NCBI RefSeq assembly: GCF_015354575.1
Contig: NZ_JACAFQ010000006.1
Span: 21,330 to 85,329, forward strand
Origin: Pseudomonas sp. UFMG81
GTDB lineage: Bacteria; Pseudomonadota; Gammaproteobacteria; Pseudomonadales; Pseudomonadaceae
Direction: 5' to 3'
Length of the DNA stretch: 64,000 bases
Positions 1 through 9,871 of the stretch are shown one piece after another; position 1 is the first letter of the stretch; each line of letters starts with the position of its first letter. The notes beneath the pieces were generated by a model. It saw only the letters and a program-made list of their open reading frames with translations. It made no database searches and was not told the DNA's origin. The translations under genes and the position numbers were made by a program.

Positions 1-77
1 CTCGATCTCATGGGCGCCGCAAAGCGCTCGCCGAACCCGTGGCGCCCCTCACGCAATCACCTTGAAAGGCATGCCCC

Positions 78-879
78 TCAGATCGCCTGCACCGCCAGCA
101 GCTCGGTGAGCACCTCGGCCAGCGCCTTGACCATCACGTCCGCCGTGGGCCGGTGGACGATGACGATTTCATAGCTGTCCACCTCCGGCAGCCCCTGTTC
201 AGCGCCCAGCACCCGGTGCTCGGGGCTCGCCGCGCGTGGCGGCAGCAGGCTGACACCCATGCCATCGGCCACCGCCGCCTGGATGCCGCTGAGGCTGGAG
301 CTGGTGAAGCTGCGGCACCGGGTCGAGCTCGAAGGCCGGCATGCGCGCGCTGTCGATCCACTGCAAGCGCTCGGGCCAGCAGGCCACGCCTTCGCGGCTG
401 TTGCGCCGCTGCTTGAGCAGCACCAGGTCAAGCTCGCCGTTGTCATAGGCCTGGCTGAGGTCGCGGCACAGCCCGCTGGTGACCTCCAGCTTGACCTGCG
501 GGTGGCGCCGGCTGAACGCCGACAAGGCATTGGTGGTGCGCCCGCCAACGAAATCCTCGGGCACGCCCAGGCGCACGGTCATCCCGACCATGGCGCCAGC
601 CAGGGCTTCGAGCATCTGGTCGTTCAGCGCCAGCATATGGCGGGCGTAGCCGAGCAGGGTCTGCCCGGCATCGGTGGGCAGTACGTCACGATTGCCGCGC
701 ACCAGCAGGCGGTGGCCGACCATCTCTTCAAGGCGGCGGACCTTTTGGCTGATGGTCGACTGGGTGGAGTGCAGGCGTGCGGCCGCAGTGGTGAAGCTGC
801 CGCAATCGGCCACCACGACGATGGCGCGCAACAGGTCGAGGTCGAACAGGGCTCTATTCGATTTAACGCTGGTGGACAT
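78..879 (-). pseudogene. LysR-family transcriptional regulator, internally deleted and frameshifted
   Basis: Read from ATG at 877-879, the first frame gives a normal LysR N-terminus: a winged helix-turn-helix in about residues 7-65 (FDLDLLRAIVVVADCGSF, then QSTISQKVRRLEE), followed by the first half of the effector domain up to ELDPVP near base 312. The rest of the effector domain (FTSSSLSGIQAAVADGMG, then SLLPPRA) is present but in another frame and runs to TGA at 78-80. Relatives normally have about 25-30 residues between these two segments, so roughly 80 bases seem to be missing at about 308-318. The product should be non-functional unless this is an assembly error. An ATG at 921 would add 14 residues but does not look LysR-like. 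Family assignment is firm; the size of the loss is an estimate. Confidence 0.8.
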
Positions 880-1037
880 CTTGGTATTCAACTTCTGAAT
901 GCAGAGCCTGACTTCTATCATGCCCCTGTGACCCCGGCAACCATGCGCAAAACCACTGGGTTGCATCCAGAACATTCACTTCTGGCATTGGGGCGAATTG
1001 CCTAGGATTGGGCAGGTCCTGCGAGGAAACCACGATC

Positions 1038-1688
1038 ATGCGAATGCCCATAGCCACGCTGTTGCTGGCCCTGTCTGCCAGCCTTGCCGCCCATGCCGAG
1101 AGCCCGCCGATGAATGCCCGACTGTTCGATGCCGCACGCCAGGGCAATGTTGCCGTCATCCGCCAGGCCATCGATACCGGCGCGCCCCTCGAAGCCCGCG
1201 ACGATCAGGGCCGTACCGCGCTGTTGGTGGCCACCCACGCCAACCAGGTGGCCGCTGCACAAGTGCTGATCGAAGCGGGTGCCGACGTCAATGCCAAGGA
1301 CAACATCCAGGACAGCCCGTATCTGTATGCCGGCGCCCGTGGCCTGGACGATATCCTGCGCCTGACCCTCGCCCATGGCGCCGACCTCAAGAGCACCAAC
1401 CGTTACGGCGGCACCGCGCTGATCCCGGCAGCCGAACGCGGGCATGTGCAGACCGTGCAGATGCTGATCGACGCCGGAGTGGACGTGAACCACCTCAACC
1501 GCCTGCACTGGACCGCGCTGCTGGAGGCGGTGATCCTCGGTGATGGCGGCCCGCGGCATGTGGAGATCGTGCGCCGGCTGCTGGCGGCCGGGGCGGATCC
1601 GGCGATTGCCGACAAGGACGGGGTGACTGCGCTGGAACATGCGCGTCAGCGGGGGTATGGGGAGATGGTGACGTTGCTGGAGCGCTGA
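1038..1688 (+). CDS. Secreted ankyrin-repeat protein
   Basis: A 216-residue protein. The N-terminus MRMPIATLLLALSASLAAHA is a signal peptide, so it probably acts in the periplasm. The mature part is almost entirely ankyrin repeats: LFDAARQGNVAVIRQAIDTG, GRTALLVATHANQVAAAQVL, GTALIPAAERGHVQTVQMLI and GVTALEHARQRGYGEMV, about five units. Ankyrin repeats bind partner proteins, and no enzymatic domain is visible. The ATG at 1038 was chosen because gcgagga lies 10 bases upstream and because it opens the signal peptide; a frame start at 1008 adds ten residues with no support. Periplasmic ankyrin proteins in Pseudomonas are sometimes linked to catalase and oxidative stress (AnkB), but no catalase gene is nearby, so the role is open. 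Confidence 0.85.
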   Translation: MRMPIATLLLALSASLAAHAESPPMNARLFDAARQGNVAVIRQAIDTGAPLEARDDQGRTALLVATHANQVAAAQVLIEAGADVNAKDNIQDSPYLYAGARGLDDILRLTLAHGADLKSTNRYGGTALIPAAERGHVQTVQMLIDAGVDVNHLNRLHWTALLEAVILGDGGPRHVEIVRRLLAAGADPAIADKDGVTALEHARQRGYGEMVTLLER

Positions 1689-1693
1689 TTCGC

Positions 1694-1837
1694 TGTAGGA
1701 GCGGCCTTGCCGGGGCGCCGGACCGGTCGGAAAGGGCTGCGCAGCGGCTCCAGGTTCCCGAGTTGCCGCCACTGTTGCTGGGGCCGCTGTGCGGCCCTTT
1801 CCGACCGGTCCGGCGCCCCGGCAAGGCCGCTCCTACA
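1694..1837. repeat. REP pair (inverted), both halves of the gccggggcgccgg subtype
   Basis: Two facing copies of a Pseudomonas REP unit. The left half starts gtaggagcggccttgcc and continues through gccggaccggtcgg; the right half is its reverse complement and ends ggccgctcctac. A short hairpin (ggccgctgtgcggcc) lies inside the right half. The pair fills the space between the convergent ankyrin gene and pobA, where it could also act as a terminator. Confidence 0.9.
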
Positions 1838-1885
1838 ACATTTGCGCAAGCCTCCGGGGTAAGGGCTCCGCCAATTCGCCCCCTT

Positions 1886-3094
<1,209 letters not shown>

Positions 3095-3113
3095 TTACGG
3101 TTACCTCCTGCAT

Positions 3114-3172
3114 TTTTACGGGCTACACAGGCCGTAAAAGTGTGCTAATCGCTGAGAAAACTGCACTTTTAC
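3114..3172. promoter_or_regulatory. Probable PobR operator region between pobA and pobR
   Basis: Three half-sites of the form GTAAAA(GTG) alternate in orientation. TTTTACGG at 3114-3121 pairs with CCGTAAAA at 3132-3139 (8-bp perfect arms). GTAAAAGTG at 3134-3142 pairs with CACTTTTAC at 3164-3172 (9-bp perfect arms). They sit in the divergent promoter region, as expected for AraC-family control of pobA and possibly of pobR itself. The binding role is inferred. Confidence 0.7.
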
Positions 3173-3205
3173 AAAAACGGTTCGATTAACGGACAAGGCA
3201 GCCCC

Positions 3206-4081
3206 ATGCCCAGCCCCCTCCCCGGCGTCCCGCTGTTCCAGCTGTACGGCGAAAACCACGCCTGGCCCGGCACCGACCTGCTGCACTGCGAGTCGATCCC
3301 GGCGCGCAGCCGCCTGCACCACTGGGAGATCAAGGCGCACCGCCATGCCGAATTGTTCCAGTTGCTCTATGTACAGCGCGGCGAGGCGCAGGTGCTGATC
3401 GAGGGCGAATCCAGCGTGATTCGCCAACCGGCGATCCAGGTGGTGCCACCGCTGACCGTGCATGGCTTTCGCTTCAGTGCCGACATCCAGGGCCATGTGT
3501 TGACCTTCGGCACGGCGCTGGTGGCCGACCTTGAGCAACGCCTGGGCGCCCCCTTGAGCGTGTTGGCCACGCCTGGCTGCTACCCGCTGGGGCAGGATCG
3601 CCAGCGCCTGCACGCGCTGATCGACACCTTGCAGCAGGAATACCAGGGCAACGCGCCAGCGCGGGCGGCGCTGTTGCAGGCGTTGGTCACCGCGCTGATG
3701 GTGTGGATCAGCCGCCAGGGGCACGGCCCGGCGCCACGCACCCGCGGCGAACGCGACCGCCACCTGTTCGGCCACTACCTGCGCCTGGTCGAGGCGCACT
3801 ACCGCGAGCACCTGGCGGTGGAGGCCTACGCCGCGCGCCTGGGCATCACCAGCCTTCAACTCAACCAGTTGTGCCGCGCCCTGGCCGGGCAAACCGCCTT
3901 GCAGGTGGTGCACCAGCGCCTGCTGCTGGAGGCCCGGCGCAACCTGGTGTACACCCGCATGAGCATCGGCCAGCTGTCCGACAGCCTGGGGTTCAGCGAC
4001 CCCACCTACTTCGCGCGCTTCTTCAAGCGCCTCGCCGGGCACACCCCAAATGCCTACCGGCGCACCGCGCAAGCCGAGTGA
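3206..4081 (+). CDS. pobR: AraC-family regulator of 4-hydroxybenzoate catabolism
   Basis: A 291-residue AraC/XylS-type activator. The N-terminal cupin-like sensing domain covers about residues 30-125 (HHWEIKAHRHAELFQLLYVQ, then VVPPLTVHGF). The C-terminal double helix-turn-helix covers about 190-287 and ends with the family signature SIGQLSDSLGFSDPTYFARF. Its divergent position next to pobA is the usual arrangement in fluorescent pseudomonads, where the AraC-type protein (called PobR or PobC) activates pobA in response to 4-hydroxybenzoate. Acinetobacter PobR is an IclR-type protein and is unrelated. The stop codon lies inside a 24-base perfect palindrome. Confidence 0.9.
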   Translation: MPSPLPGVPLFQLYGENHAWPGTDLLHCESIPARSRLHHWEIKAHRHAELFQLLYVQRGEAQVLIEGESSVIRQPAIQVVPPLTVHGFRFSADIQGHVLTFGTALVADLEQRLGAPLSVLATPGCYPLGQDRQRLHALIDTLQQEYQGNAPARAALLQALVTALMVWISRQGHGPAPRTRGERDRHLFGHYLRLVEAHYREHLAVEAYAARLGITSLQLNQLCRALAGQTALQVVHQRLLLEARRNLVYTRMSIGQLSDSLGFSDPTYFARFFKRLAGHTPNAYRRTAQAE

Positions 4082-4103
4082 TCATTGCAGCGCTGCAATG
4101 ATC
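4080..4103. promoter_or_regulatory. 24-base perfect palindrome at the 3' end of pobR
   Basis: GATCATTGCAGC is followed directly by its reverse complement GCTGCAATGATC with no spacer, overlapping the pobR TGA (4079-4081). No T tract follows, so an intrinsic terminator is doubtful, and a zero-loop hairpin is awkward as RNA. A DNA operator for the gene at 4371 or a terminator are both possible. Confidence 0.6.
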
Positions 4104-4370
4104 CAACTGCGTCGTTAAATATTATTGACCTCCACCCCCGCCAAACCCTTGTCGGCCAAGGCTTGGACTGGCTACAGCCCCCGAAAAACGGCGCCTGGAC
4201 CCTGCGCCACTCGTTTGACATATCGAACGGCTCTGGCAAGCTATCACTCAGGCCCCGACCGGTATCGCCTGCAAGACGAGCCGGCAGTGCTCGGGGTTAC
4301 AGGCTGCACCCAAGGCCCCAGCCGTGCGCCTGCACAACAACGACAGGCAAGACCTGTCCCAAGGTGACAT

Positions 4371-5180
4371 ATGTCCAACAGCAACATTGGCAACAAGCAA
4401 CCTTCCCTGCGCAAACCCGTCGTCCTGATGACCATGGGCAGCCAAGAGCGCAAAGGCCATGACTACCAGGTCATGACCCACAAATACATCAACCCGCTGG
4501 TCGAGTTCTCCGGCTGCGTCCCTGTTCTGGTGCCCACCTGCTGCGGCATCGAAGACCTCGAGACCTACCTGGACATGGCCGACGGCGTGTACCTGACCGG
4601 CGCGGGCAGCAACATTGACCCAGCCCTCTACGGCCAGGACAACCAGACCCCCGGCAAAGGCCAGGACAAGGACCGCGACCTGTTCGACATCCCGCTGGTC
4701 AAGGCGGCCCTCAAGCGTGGCCTGCCGATTTTCGGCATCTGCCGTGGCATGCAGGAAATCAACGTGGCCCTGGGCGGTGACATCTACCAGAAGGTCTACG
4801 CCGAGCCTGGCTTCAACGACCACCGCGAAAACCCGGAAGACCCGGTCGAGGTGCAGTACGCCCAGGTGCACGGGGTGAAGATCAAGCCCGGCAGCTGGCT
4901 GCGCGAAACCCTGGGTACCGACGAGATCCGCGTCAACTCGCTGCATGGCCAGGGCCTGCGCAACCTGGGTGCTGGCATCGAGCCGATCGCCCATGCCGAA
5001 GACGGCCTGGTCGAGGCGATCCACGCCCCAAGCATTTCGCCCTTCCTGTTCGCGGTGCAGTGGCACCCGGAATGGCAGGCGGCGAAGAACCCTGATTCGA
5101 TCAAGATCTTCCAGGCCTTCGGCGATGCTTGCCGTGCCCAGGTCCGCAAATCCCAGGTCAAGCACCACCAGGCTGCCTGA
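4371..5180 (+). CDS. Peptidase C26 / gamma-glutamyl-gamma-aminobutyrate hydrolase-like protein
   Basis: A 269-residue class I glutamine-amidotransferase-like hydrolase of the PuuD/SpuA type, which cleaves gamma-glutamyl amides such as gamma-glutamyl-GABA. The catalytic triad is visible: Cys124 in FGICRGMQE and His232/Glu234 in QWHPEW. The oxyanion-loop region is TGAGSNIDPALY. The ATG at 4371 has aaggtgac just upstream. It is co-oriented with the hexarate genes but separated from kdgD by about 500 bases including a REP pair, so it is probably its own transcript. From memory, P. putida KT2440 has the same order, which suggests a real functional or historical link to the cluster. The substrate is unknown; a role in polyamine breakdown is the family default. 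Confidence 0.85.
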   Translation: MSNSNIGNKQPSLRKPVVLMTMGSQERKGHDYQVMTHKYINPLVEFSGCVPVLVPTCCGIEDLETYLDMADGVYLTGAGSNIDPALYGQDNQTPGKGQDKDRDLFDIPLVKAALKRGLPIFGICRGMQEINVALGGDIYQKVYAEPGFNDHRENPEDPVEVQYAQVHGVKIKPGSWLRETLGTDEIRVNSLHGQGLRNLGAGIEPIAHAEDGLVEAIHAPSISPFLFAVQWHPEWQAAKNPDSIKIFQAFGDACRAQVRKSQVKHHQAA

Positions 5181-5411
5181 CCCAACCAAGCTTCGTTAGC
5201 TTTGATCGCGGGGCGGCGCAAGGTCGCCCCCGCTTCCCACGGTCACCCTCTGCTGGTCCCAGAACACTTCCCGTGGCAGCGGGCGGCGGGCTTGTGCCTG
5301 TCTCCGCGATCGTTTTTTCTTGCCCCCAAGAGATACGATGACTTCCAAGTCAACCGTATGCATGCCTGCCCCTGTCCGACTGTTATCTCCCCCGTCCGGC
5401 GCACCCCTGCA

Positions 5412-5531
5412 CTGTAGGAGCGGCCTTGTGCCGCGAAAGGGCTGCAGGGCAGCCCACCCAGCCATCTGTGTAGCCCCAGGCATTCACGGGCCGCTTTGCG
5501 GCCCTTTCGCGGCACAAGGCCGCTCCTACAG
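5412..5531. repeat. REP pair (inverted), both halves of the gtgccgcgaaaggg subtype
   Basis: The left half begins ctgtaggagcggcc and runs into ttgtgccgcgaaaggg; the right half is its reverse complement and ends ggccgctcctacag. An inner ggccgctttgcggcc hairpin is present. The pair lies in the 506-base gap between the C26 hydrolase and kdgD. The rest of that gap (5181-5411) shows a GCGGGG/CCCCGC hairpin at 5208-5233, possibly terminating the hydrolase gene, and no convincing coding frame. Confidence 0.9.
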
Positions 5532-5617
5532 GGAATGTGCATGGCCGCGTTTTGCGGGCCTGCCCTGATCATGCCGGTCCTGAAAATTTATGCGTGCAGG
5601 GTCTAGTCATCGCACAA

Positions 5618-5630
5618 GTTGTACGATAAC
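5618..5630. promoter_or_regulatory. Putative GntR/FCD operator upstream of kdgD
   Basis: The sequence is GTTGTACGATAAC, inside AAGTTgtacgatAACTT (5-bp arms at 5616-5620 and 5628-5632). A near-identical GTTGTACGATCAC occurs at 12494-12506 upstream of the cluster's GntR-family gene. Shared sequence at the two promoters suggests that the regulator binds both. The kdgD start is 57 bases downstream. Confidence 0.65.
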
Positions 5631-5686
5631 TTATCTCTCACCTTGGTACACCACCTCTCCCCAAGCGCCACAGGATGCCCATAACA

Positions 5687-6604
5687 ATGAATCCACAAGA
5701 ACTGCAATCCATCCTCTCCCACGGCCTGCTGTCGTTCCCTGTCACCGACTTCGACGCACAGGGCGACTTCAACCCGGCCGGGTACATCAAGCGCCTGGAA
5801 TGGCTGGCCCCTTACGGCGCCAGCGCGCTGTTCGCCGCCGGTGGCACCGGTGAGTTCTTCTCGCTGGCCGCCAGCGAGTACAGCCAAGTGATCAAGACCG
5901 CGGTCGACACTTGCGCCACTTCGGTACCGATCCTTGCCGGTGTCGGCGGCTCGACCCGCCAGGCCATCGAATACGCCAAAGAAGCCGAGCGCCTGGGCGC
6001 CAAGGGCCTGCTGCTGCTGCCGCACTACCTCACCGAAGCCAGCCAGGACGGTGTTGCCGCCCATGTCGAGGCGGTGTGCAAGGCGGTCAACATCGGCGTT
6101 GTCGTCTACAACCGCAACGTCTGCCGCCTGAATGCCGACCTGCTGGAAAAACTCGCCGAGCGCTGCCCGAACCTGATCGGCTACAAGGACGGCCTGGGCG
6201 ACATCGAGCTGATGGTGTCGATCCGTCGCCGCCTGGGCGATCGCTTCAGCTACCTGGGTGGCCTGCCCACCGCCGAGGTGTATGCTGCCGCCTACAAGGC
6301 CCTCGGCGTGCCGGTGTATTCCTCGGCGGTGTTCAACTTCGTGCCCAAGACCGCGATGGACTTCTACCACGCCATCGCCCGTGACGATCACGCCACCGTG
6401 GCCAAGCTGATCGACGATTTCTTCCTGCCGTACCTGGACATCCGCAACCGCAAGGCCGGTTACGCCGTGAGCATCGTCAAGGCTGGCGCCAAGATCGCCG
6501 GCTACGACGCAGGCCCGGTGCGCACGCCGCTGACCGACCTGACCGCGCAAGAGTACGAGATGCTCGCCGCGCTGATGGACAAGATGGGCCCGCAGACCCT
6601 GTAA
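5687..6604 (+). CDS. kdgD: 5-dehydro-4-deoxyglucarate dehydratase (decarboxylating)
   Basis: A 305-residue DHDPS/NAL-family aldolase-type enzyme. It converts 5-keto-4-deoxyglucarate to 2,5-dioxovalerate (alpha-ketoglutarate semialdehyde), releasing water and CO2. Visible features are the GGTGEFF motif at residues 52-58, Tyr141 in VVVYNRN, and the Schiff-base Lys167 in [10 protein letters not shown]. The ATG at 5687 was preferred over the one at 5675 because AGGA at 5672-5675 is well spaced only for the later start. It is the first gene of the hexarate operon, followed by the importer, galactarate dehydratase and the semialdehyde dehydrogenase. It is likely repressed by the FCD regulator through the element at 5618. 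Confidence 0.95.
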   Translation: MNPQELQSILSHGLLSFPVTDFDAQGDFNPAGYIKRLEWLAPYGASALFAAGGTGEFFSLAASEYSQVIKTAVDTCATSVPILAGVGGSTRQAIEYAKEAERLGAKGLLLLPHYLTEASQDGVAAHVEAVCKAVNIGVVVYNRNVCRLNADLLEKLAERCPNLIGYKDGLGDIELMVSIRRRLGDRFSYLGGLPTAEVYAAAYKALGVPVYSSAVFNFVPKTAMDFYHAIARDDHATVAKLIDDFFLPYLDIRNRKAGYAVSIVKAGAKIAGYDAGPVRTPLTDLTAQEYEMLAALMDKMGPQTL

Positions 6605-6610
6605 GCCCTG

Positions 6611-6670
6611 ATCGCTGGCAGGCCGGCTCCCGCAGGAGCTGGTTTGTCGGCGATAGGCCGCAGTGCGGCC
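6611..6670. repeat. Single REP-like unit of a different subtype
   Basis: The unit contains a gctcccgcaggagc hairpin, ATCGC/GCGAT outer arms (6611-6615 and 6650-6654) and a ggccgcagtgcggcc hairpin. It resembles the ccggctcctacaggagctgg class of Pseudomonas REPs, single here, between kdgD and the transporter gene. Confidence 0.5.
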
Positions 6671-6739
6671 CCGCGCCCTGCCCTGGCGCCCATACACAAA
6701 ACCGACCCCGCACAAAAATAACTAGTGGGAGTAACCAGC

Positions 6740-8095
6740 ATGCAAGCGACGAAAAAGACGCATGTGCGCTACCTGATCCTGTTGATGCTGTTCCTGGTGA
6801 CCACCATCAACTACGCCGACCGCGCCACCATCGCCATTGCCGGCTCCAGCCTGCAGAAGGACCTGGGCATCGACGCGGTCACCCTCGGCTACATTTTCTC
6901 CGCTTTCGGCTGGGCCTACGTGGCCGGGCAGATCCCCGGCGGCTGGCTGCTTGACCGCTTCGGTTCGAAGAACGTCTACGCCTTCAGCATCTTCACCTGG
7001 TCGCTGTTCACCCTGCTGCAGGGCTTCGTCGGCGGCCTGCCGGTGGCCTGGGCGGTGGTGACCCTGTTCACCCTGCGTTTTCTGGTCGGCTTCGCCGAAG
7101 CCCCGTCGTTCCCCGGCAACGCACGCATCGTCGCGGCCTGGTTCCCCACCCAGGAGCGCGGCACCGCCTCGGCGATCTTCAACTCGGCGCAGTACTTCGC
7201 CACCGCACTGTTCGCCCCGATCATGGGCTGGATCGTCTTCAGCTTCGGCTGGGAACATGTGTTCGTGGTCATGGGCGCGCTGGGCATCGTGTTCTCGGCG
7301 GTGTGGCTGAAGACCATCTACAACCCCCGCCAGCACCCCCGCATCAGCGCCAGTGAACTTGAGCACATCGAGCAGAACGGCGGCCTGGTGGACATGGACC
7401 AGAAGCGCGGCAGCGACGGCCCGAAATGGGGCTACATCAAGCAACTGCTGACCAGCCGCATGCTGCTGGGCGTGTACCTGGGCCAGTACTGCATCAATGC
7501 CATCACCTACTTCTTCCTCACCTGGTTCCCGGTGTACCTGGTGCAGGAACGTGGCATGACCATCCTCAAGGCGGGTTTCATCGCCTCGTTGCCGGCGGTG
7601 TGCGGCTTCATCGGCGGCGTGCTCGGTGGCGTGCTGTCGGATTGGCTGCTGCGCCGCGGCAATTCGCTGACCTTCTCGCGCAAGCTGCCGATCGTCTGCG
7701 GCCTGCTGCTGTCCACCACCATGGTGTTCTGCAACTACGTCGACGCCGAGTGGATGGTGGTGGGCTTCATGACCCTGGCCTTCTTCGGCAAGGGCATCGG
7801 TGCGCTGGGCTGGGCCGTGGTGGCCGACACCTCGCCCAAGCAGATCGCCGGGCTGTCGGGTGGCCTGTTCAACACCTTCGGCAACATCGCCTCGATCACC
7901 ACGCCGATCGTCATCGGCTACATCATCAGCGCCACCGGCTCGTTCAAGTGGGCCCTGGTGTACGTGGGCGCCAACGCCCTGGTGGCGGTGTTCAGCTACC
8001 TGGTGATCGTCGGCCCGATCAAGCGCATCGAGCTCAAGGACGGCCCAAAGCCGCAACCCGCACCGAGCGCTGAGCTGGCAGGTTCGCGCCAGTAA
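6740..8095 (+). CDS. gudP: MFS hexarate (glucarate/galactarate) importer
   Basis: A 451-residue major facilitator of the anion:cation symporter family, inner membrane, twelve predicted membrane spans in two groups of six with a charged central loop (about residues 200-240). The conserved start TTINYADRATIAIAG and the loop motif GWLLDRFGSKNVY (D-R-x-G type) are typical of GudP/GarP-type transporters. The ATG at 6740 was chosen because gggag is 9 bases upstream; an earlier start at 6725 adds five residues. It lies between kdgD and garD in the same operon, which fixes the likely substrate as galactarate and/or D-glucarate. Confidence 0.9.
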   Translation: MQATKKTHVRYLILLMLFLVTTINYADRATIAIAGSSLQKDLGIDAVTLGYIFSAFGWAYVAGQIPGGWLLDRFGSKNVYAFSIFTWSLFTLLQGFVGGLPVAWAVVTLFTLRFLVGFAEAPSFPGNARIVAAWFPTQERGTASAIFNSAQYFATALFAPIMGWIVFSFGWEHVFVVMGALGIVFSAVWLKTIYNPRQHPRISASELEHIEQNGGLVDMDQKRGSDGPKWGYIKQLLTSRMLLGVYLGQYCINAITYFFLTWFPVYLVQERGMTILKAGFIASLPAVCGFIGGVLGGVLSDWLLRRGNSLTFSRKLPIVCGLLLSTTMVFCNYVDAEWMVVGFMTLAFFGKGIGALGWAVVADTSPKQIAGLSGGLFNTFGNIASITTPIVIGYIISATGSFKWALVYVGANALVAVFSYLVIVGPIKRIELKDGPKPQPAPSAELAGSRQ

Positions 8096-8167
8096 GTGAA
8101 AGACGCCGGCACCCAGGTGCCGGCGGCAGTTTCAAAGCCTGAGAGCAAAGACAAGAAGGGCCTGACC

Positions 8168-9721
8168 ATGCAGTTGATCGAACACTCCGAATCGCCCCGC
8201 TACGTCCGCCTGCACGATGACGACAACGTCGTGGTGGTGGTCAACGACGGCGGCCTGGGCGAAGGCGCTCGTTTCGCCGATGGCCTCACCCTGATCGAAG
8301 GCGTGCCGCAGAGCCACAAGGTCGCCACGGTCGATATCCAGCAAGGCGACCCGGTACGCCGCTACGGCCAGGTCATCGGCTATGCCCGCGAATTGCTGCA
8401 GCAAGGCAGCTGGGTCAAGGAAGATCAGCTGGACATGCCGGCCGCGCCCGAGCTCGACAGCCTGCCGCGCTGCGACGCCGTGCCCGCCGCCCTGCCGCCG
8501 CTCGAAGGCTTCACCTTCGAGGGCTATCGCAACGCCGACGGCACCGTCGGCACCCGCAACATCCTCGGCATCACCACCACCGTGCAGTGCGTGACCGGCG
8601 TGCTCGACCATGCGGTCAAGCGCATCCGCGCCGAACTGCTGCCCAAATACCCCAACGTCGACGACGTGGTCGCCCTCACCCACAGCTATGGCTGCGGTGT
8701 GGCGATCAACGCTCGCGATGCCTACATCCCGATCCGCACCGTGCGCAACCTGGCGCGCAACCCCAACCTGGGCGGCGAAGCGCTGGTGATCAGCCTGGGC
8801 TGCGAAAAGCTCCAGGCCGGCCAGGTGATGCACGAGGGCGACCCGTCGGTGGACCTGAGCGAGCCGTGGCTGTACCGCCTGCAGGACGCCTCGCTGGGCT
8901 TCGTCGAGATGATCGAGCAGATCATGCAACTGGCCGAAACCCGCCTGAAAAAACTCGACCAGCGCCGCCGCGAGACCGTACCGGCCAGCGAGCTGACCCT
9001 CGGCATGCAGTGCGGCGGCAGTGACGCCTTTTCCGGCATCACCGCCAACCCGGCACTGGGCTACGCCGCCGACCTGCTGGTGCGTGCCGGCGCCACCGTG
9101 CTGTTTTCGGAAGTGACCGAAGTGCGCGATGCCATCTACATGCTCACCTCCCGCGCCGAAACCCCCGAGGTGGCCGACGCGCTGGTGCGCGAGATGGACT
9201 GGTACGACCGCTACCTGCAACAGGGCGCCGCCGACCGTAGCGCCAATACCACGCCCGGCAACAAGAAGGGCGGGCTGTCGAACATCGTCGAAAAATCCCT
9301 GGGTTCGATCGTCAAGTCCGGCAGCGGCGCCATCCAGGGTGTGGTCGGGCCAGGCGAGCGCGTCTCACGCAAGGGTTTGATCTTCTGCGCCACCCCCGCC
9401 AGCGACTTCGTCTGCGGCACCTTGCAGCTGGCGGCTGGGATGAACCTGCACGTGTTCACCACCGGGCGCGGCACGCCGTACGGCCTGGCCATGGCGCCAG
9501 TGGTGAAAGTGTGCACCCGTACTGAGCTGGCCCAGCGCTGGCCGGACCTGATCGACATCGACGCCGGGCGCATTGCCACCGGCCGCTCGACCATCGAAGA
9601 GCTGGGCTGGGAGCTGTTCCGCTACTACCTGGACGTAGCCAGCGGCCGCAAGCAGACCTGGGCCGAGCAGCACGGGCTGCACAACGACATCACCCTGTTC
9701 AACCCGGCACCGATTACCTGA
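8168..9721 (+). CDS. garD: Galactarate dehydratase
   Basis: A 517-residue UxaA-family dehydratase that removes water from galactarate to give 5-keto-4-deoxyglucarate, the substrate of kdgD. The N-terminal SAF-like domain is about residues 1-90. The large catalytic domain carries [13 protein letters not shown], the cysteine-containing [17 protein letters not shown] and [11 protein letters not shown] segments, consistent with an iron-dependent hydrolyase. Length fits E. coli GarD (523). The ATG at 8168 follows gaagggcc. A GTG at 8096 directly after the transporter stop would add 24 residues lacking family features. No gudD (glucarate dehydratase) is present in this window. Confidence 0.92.
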   Translation: MQLIEHSESPRYVRLHDDDNVVVVVNDGGLGEGARFADGLTLIEGVPQSHKVATVDIQQGDPVRRYGQVIGYARELLQQGSWVKEDQLDMPAAPELDSLPRCDAVPAALPPLEGFTFEGYRNADGTVGTRNILGITTTVQCVTGVLDHAVKRIRAELLPKYPNVDDVVALTHSYGCGVAINARDAYIPIRTVRNLARNPNLGGEALVISLGCEKLQAGQVMHEGDPSVDLSEPWLYRLQDASLGFVEMIEQIMQLAETRLKKLDQRRRETVPASELTLGMQCGGSDAFSGITANPALGYAADLLVRAGATVLFSEVTEVRDAIYMLTSRAETPEVADALVREMDWYDRYLQQGAADRSANTTPGNKKGGLSNIVEKSLGSIVKSGSGAIQGVVGPGERVSRKGLIFCATPASDFVCGTLQLAAGMNLHVFTTGRGTPYGLAMAPVVKVCTRTELAQRWPDLIDIDAGRIATGRSTIEELGWELFRYYLDVASGRKQTWAEQHGLHNDITLFNPAPIT

Positions 9722-9728
9722 TGAATCC

Positions 9729-9836
9729 TGGGGCTGCTGCGCAGCCCTTTCGCGACACAAGGCCGCTCCTACAGGCCTGCGCGGTCCCCTGTAGGAGCGG
9801 CCTTGTGTCGCGAAAGGGGCGCAAAGCGCCCCCAGG
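9729..9836. repeat. REP pair (tail to tail), both halves of the gtgtcgcgaaaggg subtype
   Basis: Here the order is reversed: the half ending ggccgctcctacag comes first and the half beginning ctgtaggagcggcc second, so the gtaggag ends face each other. The outer ends carry gctgctgcgcagc and gcgcaaagcgc hairpins. The pair separates garD from the dehydrogenase gene inside an apparent operon and could cause partial termination or stabilise mRNA. Confidence 0.9.
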
Positions 9837-9871
9837 CCCCACACCCAATTCCCCCGACAGGAGCACTTCCA

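Noticed and set aside
1..77. A gene end at the left window edge
   Set aside because: Only a GGGCGCC/GGCGCCC hairpin (12-18 and 41-47) and a seven-codon frame are visible; too little to call.
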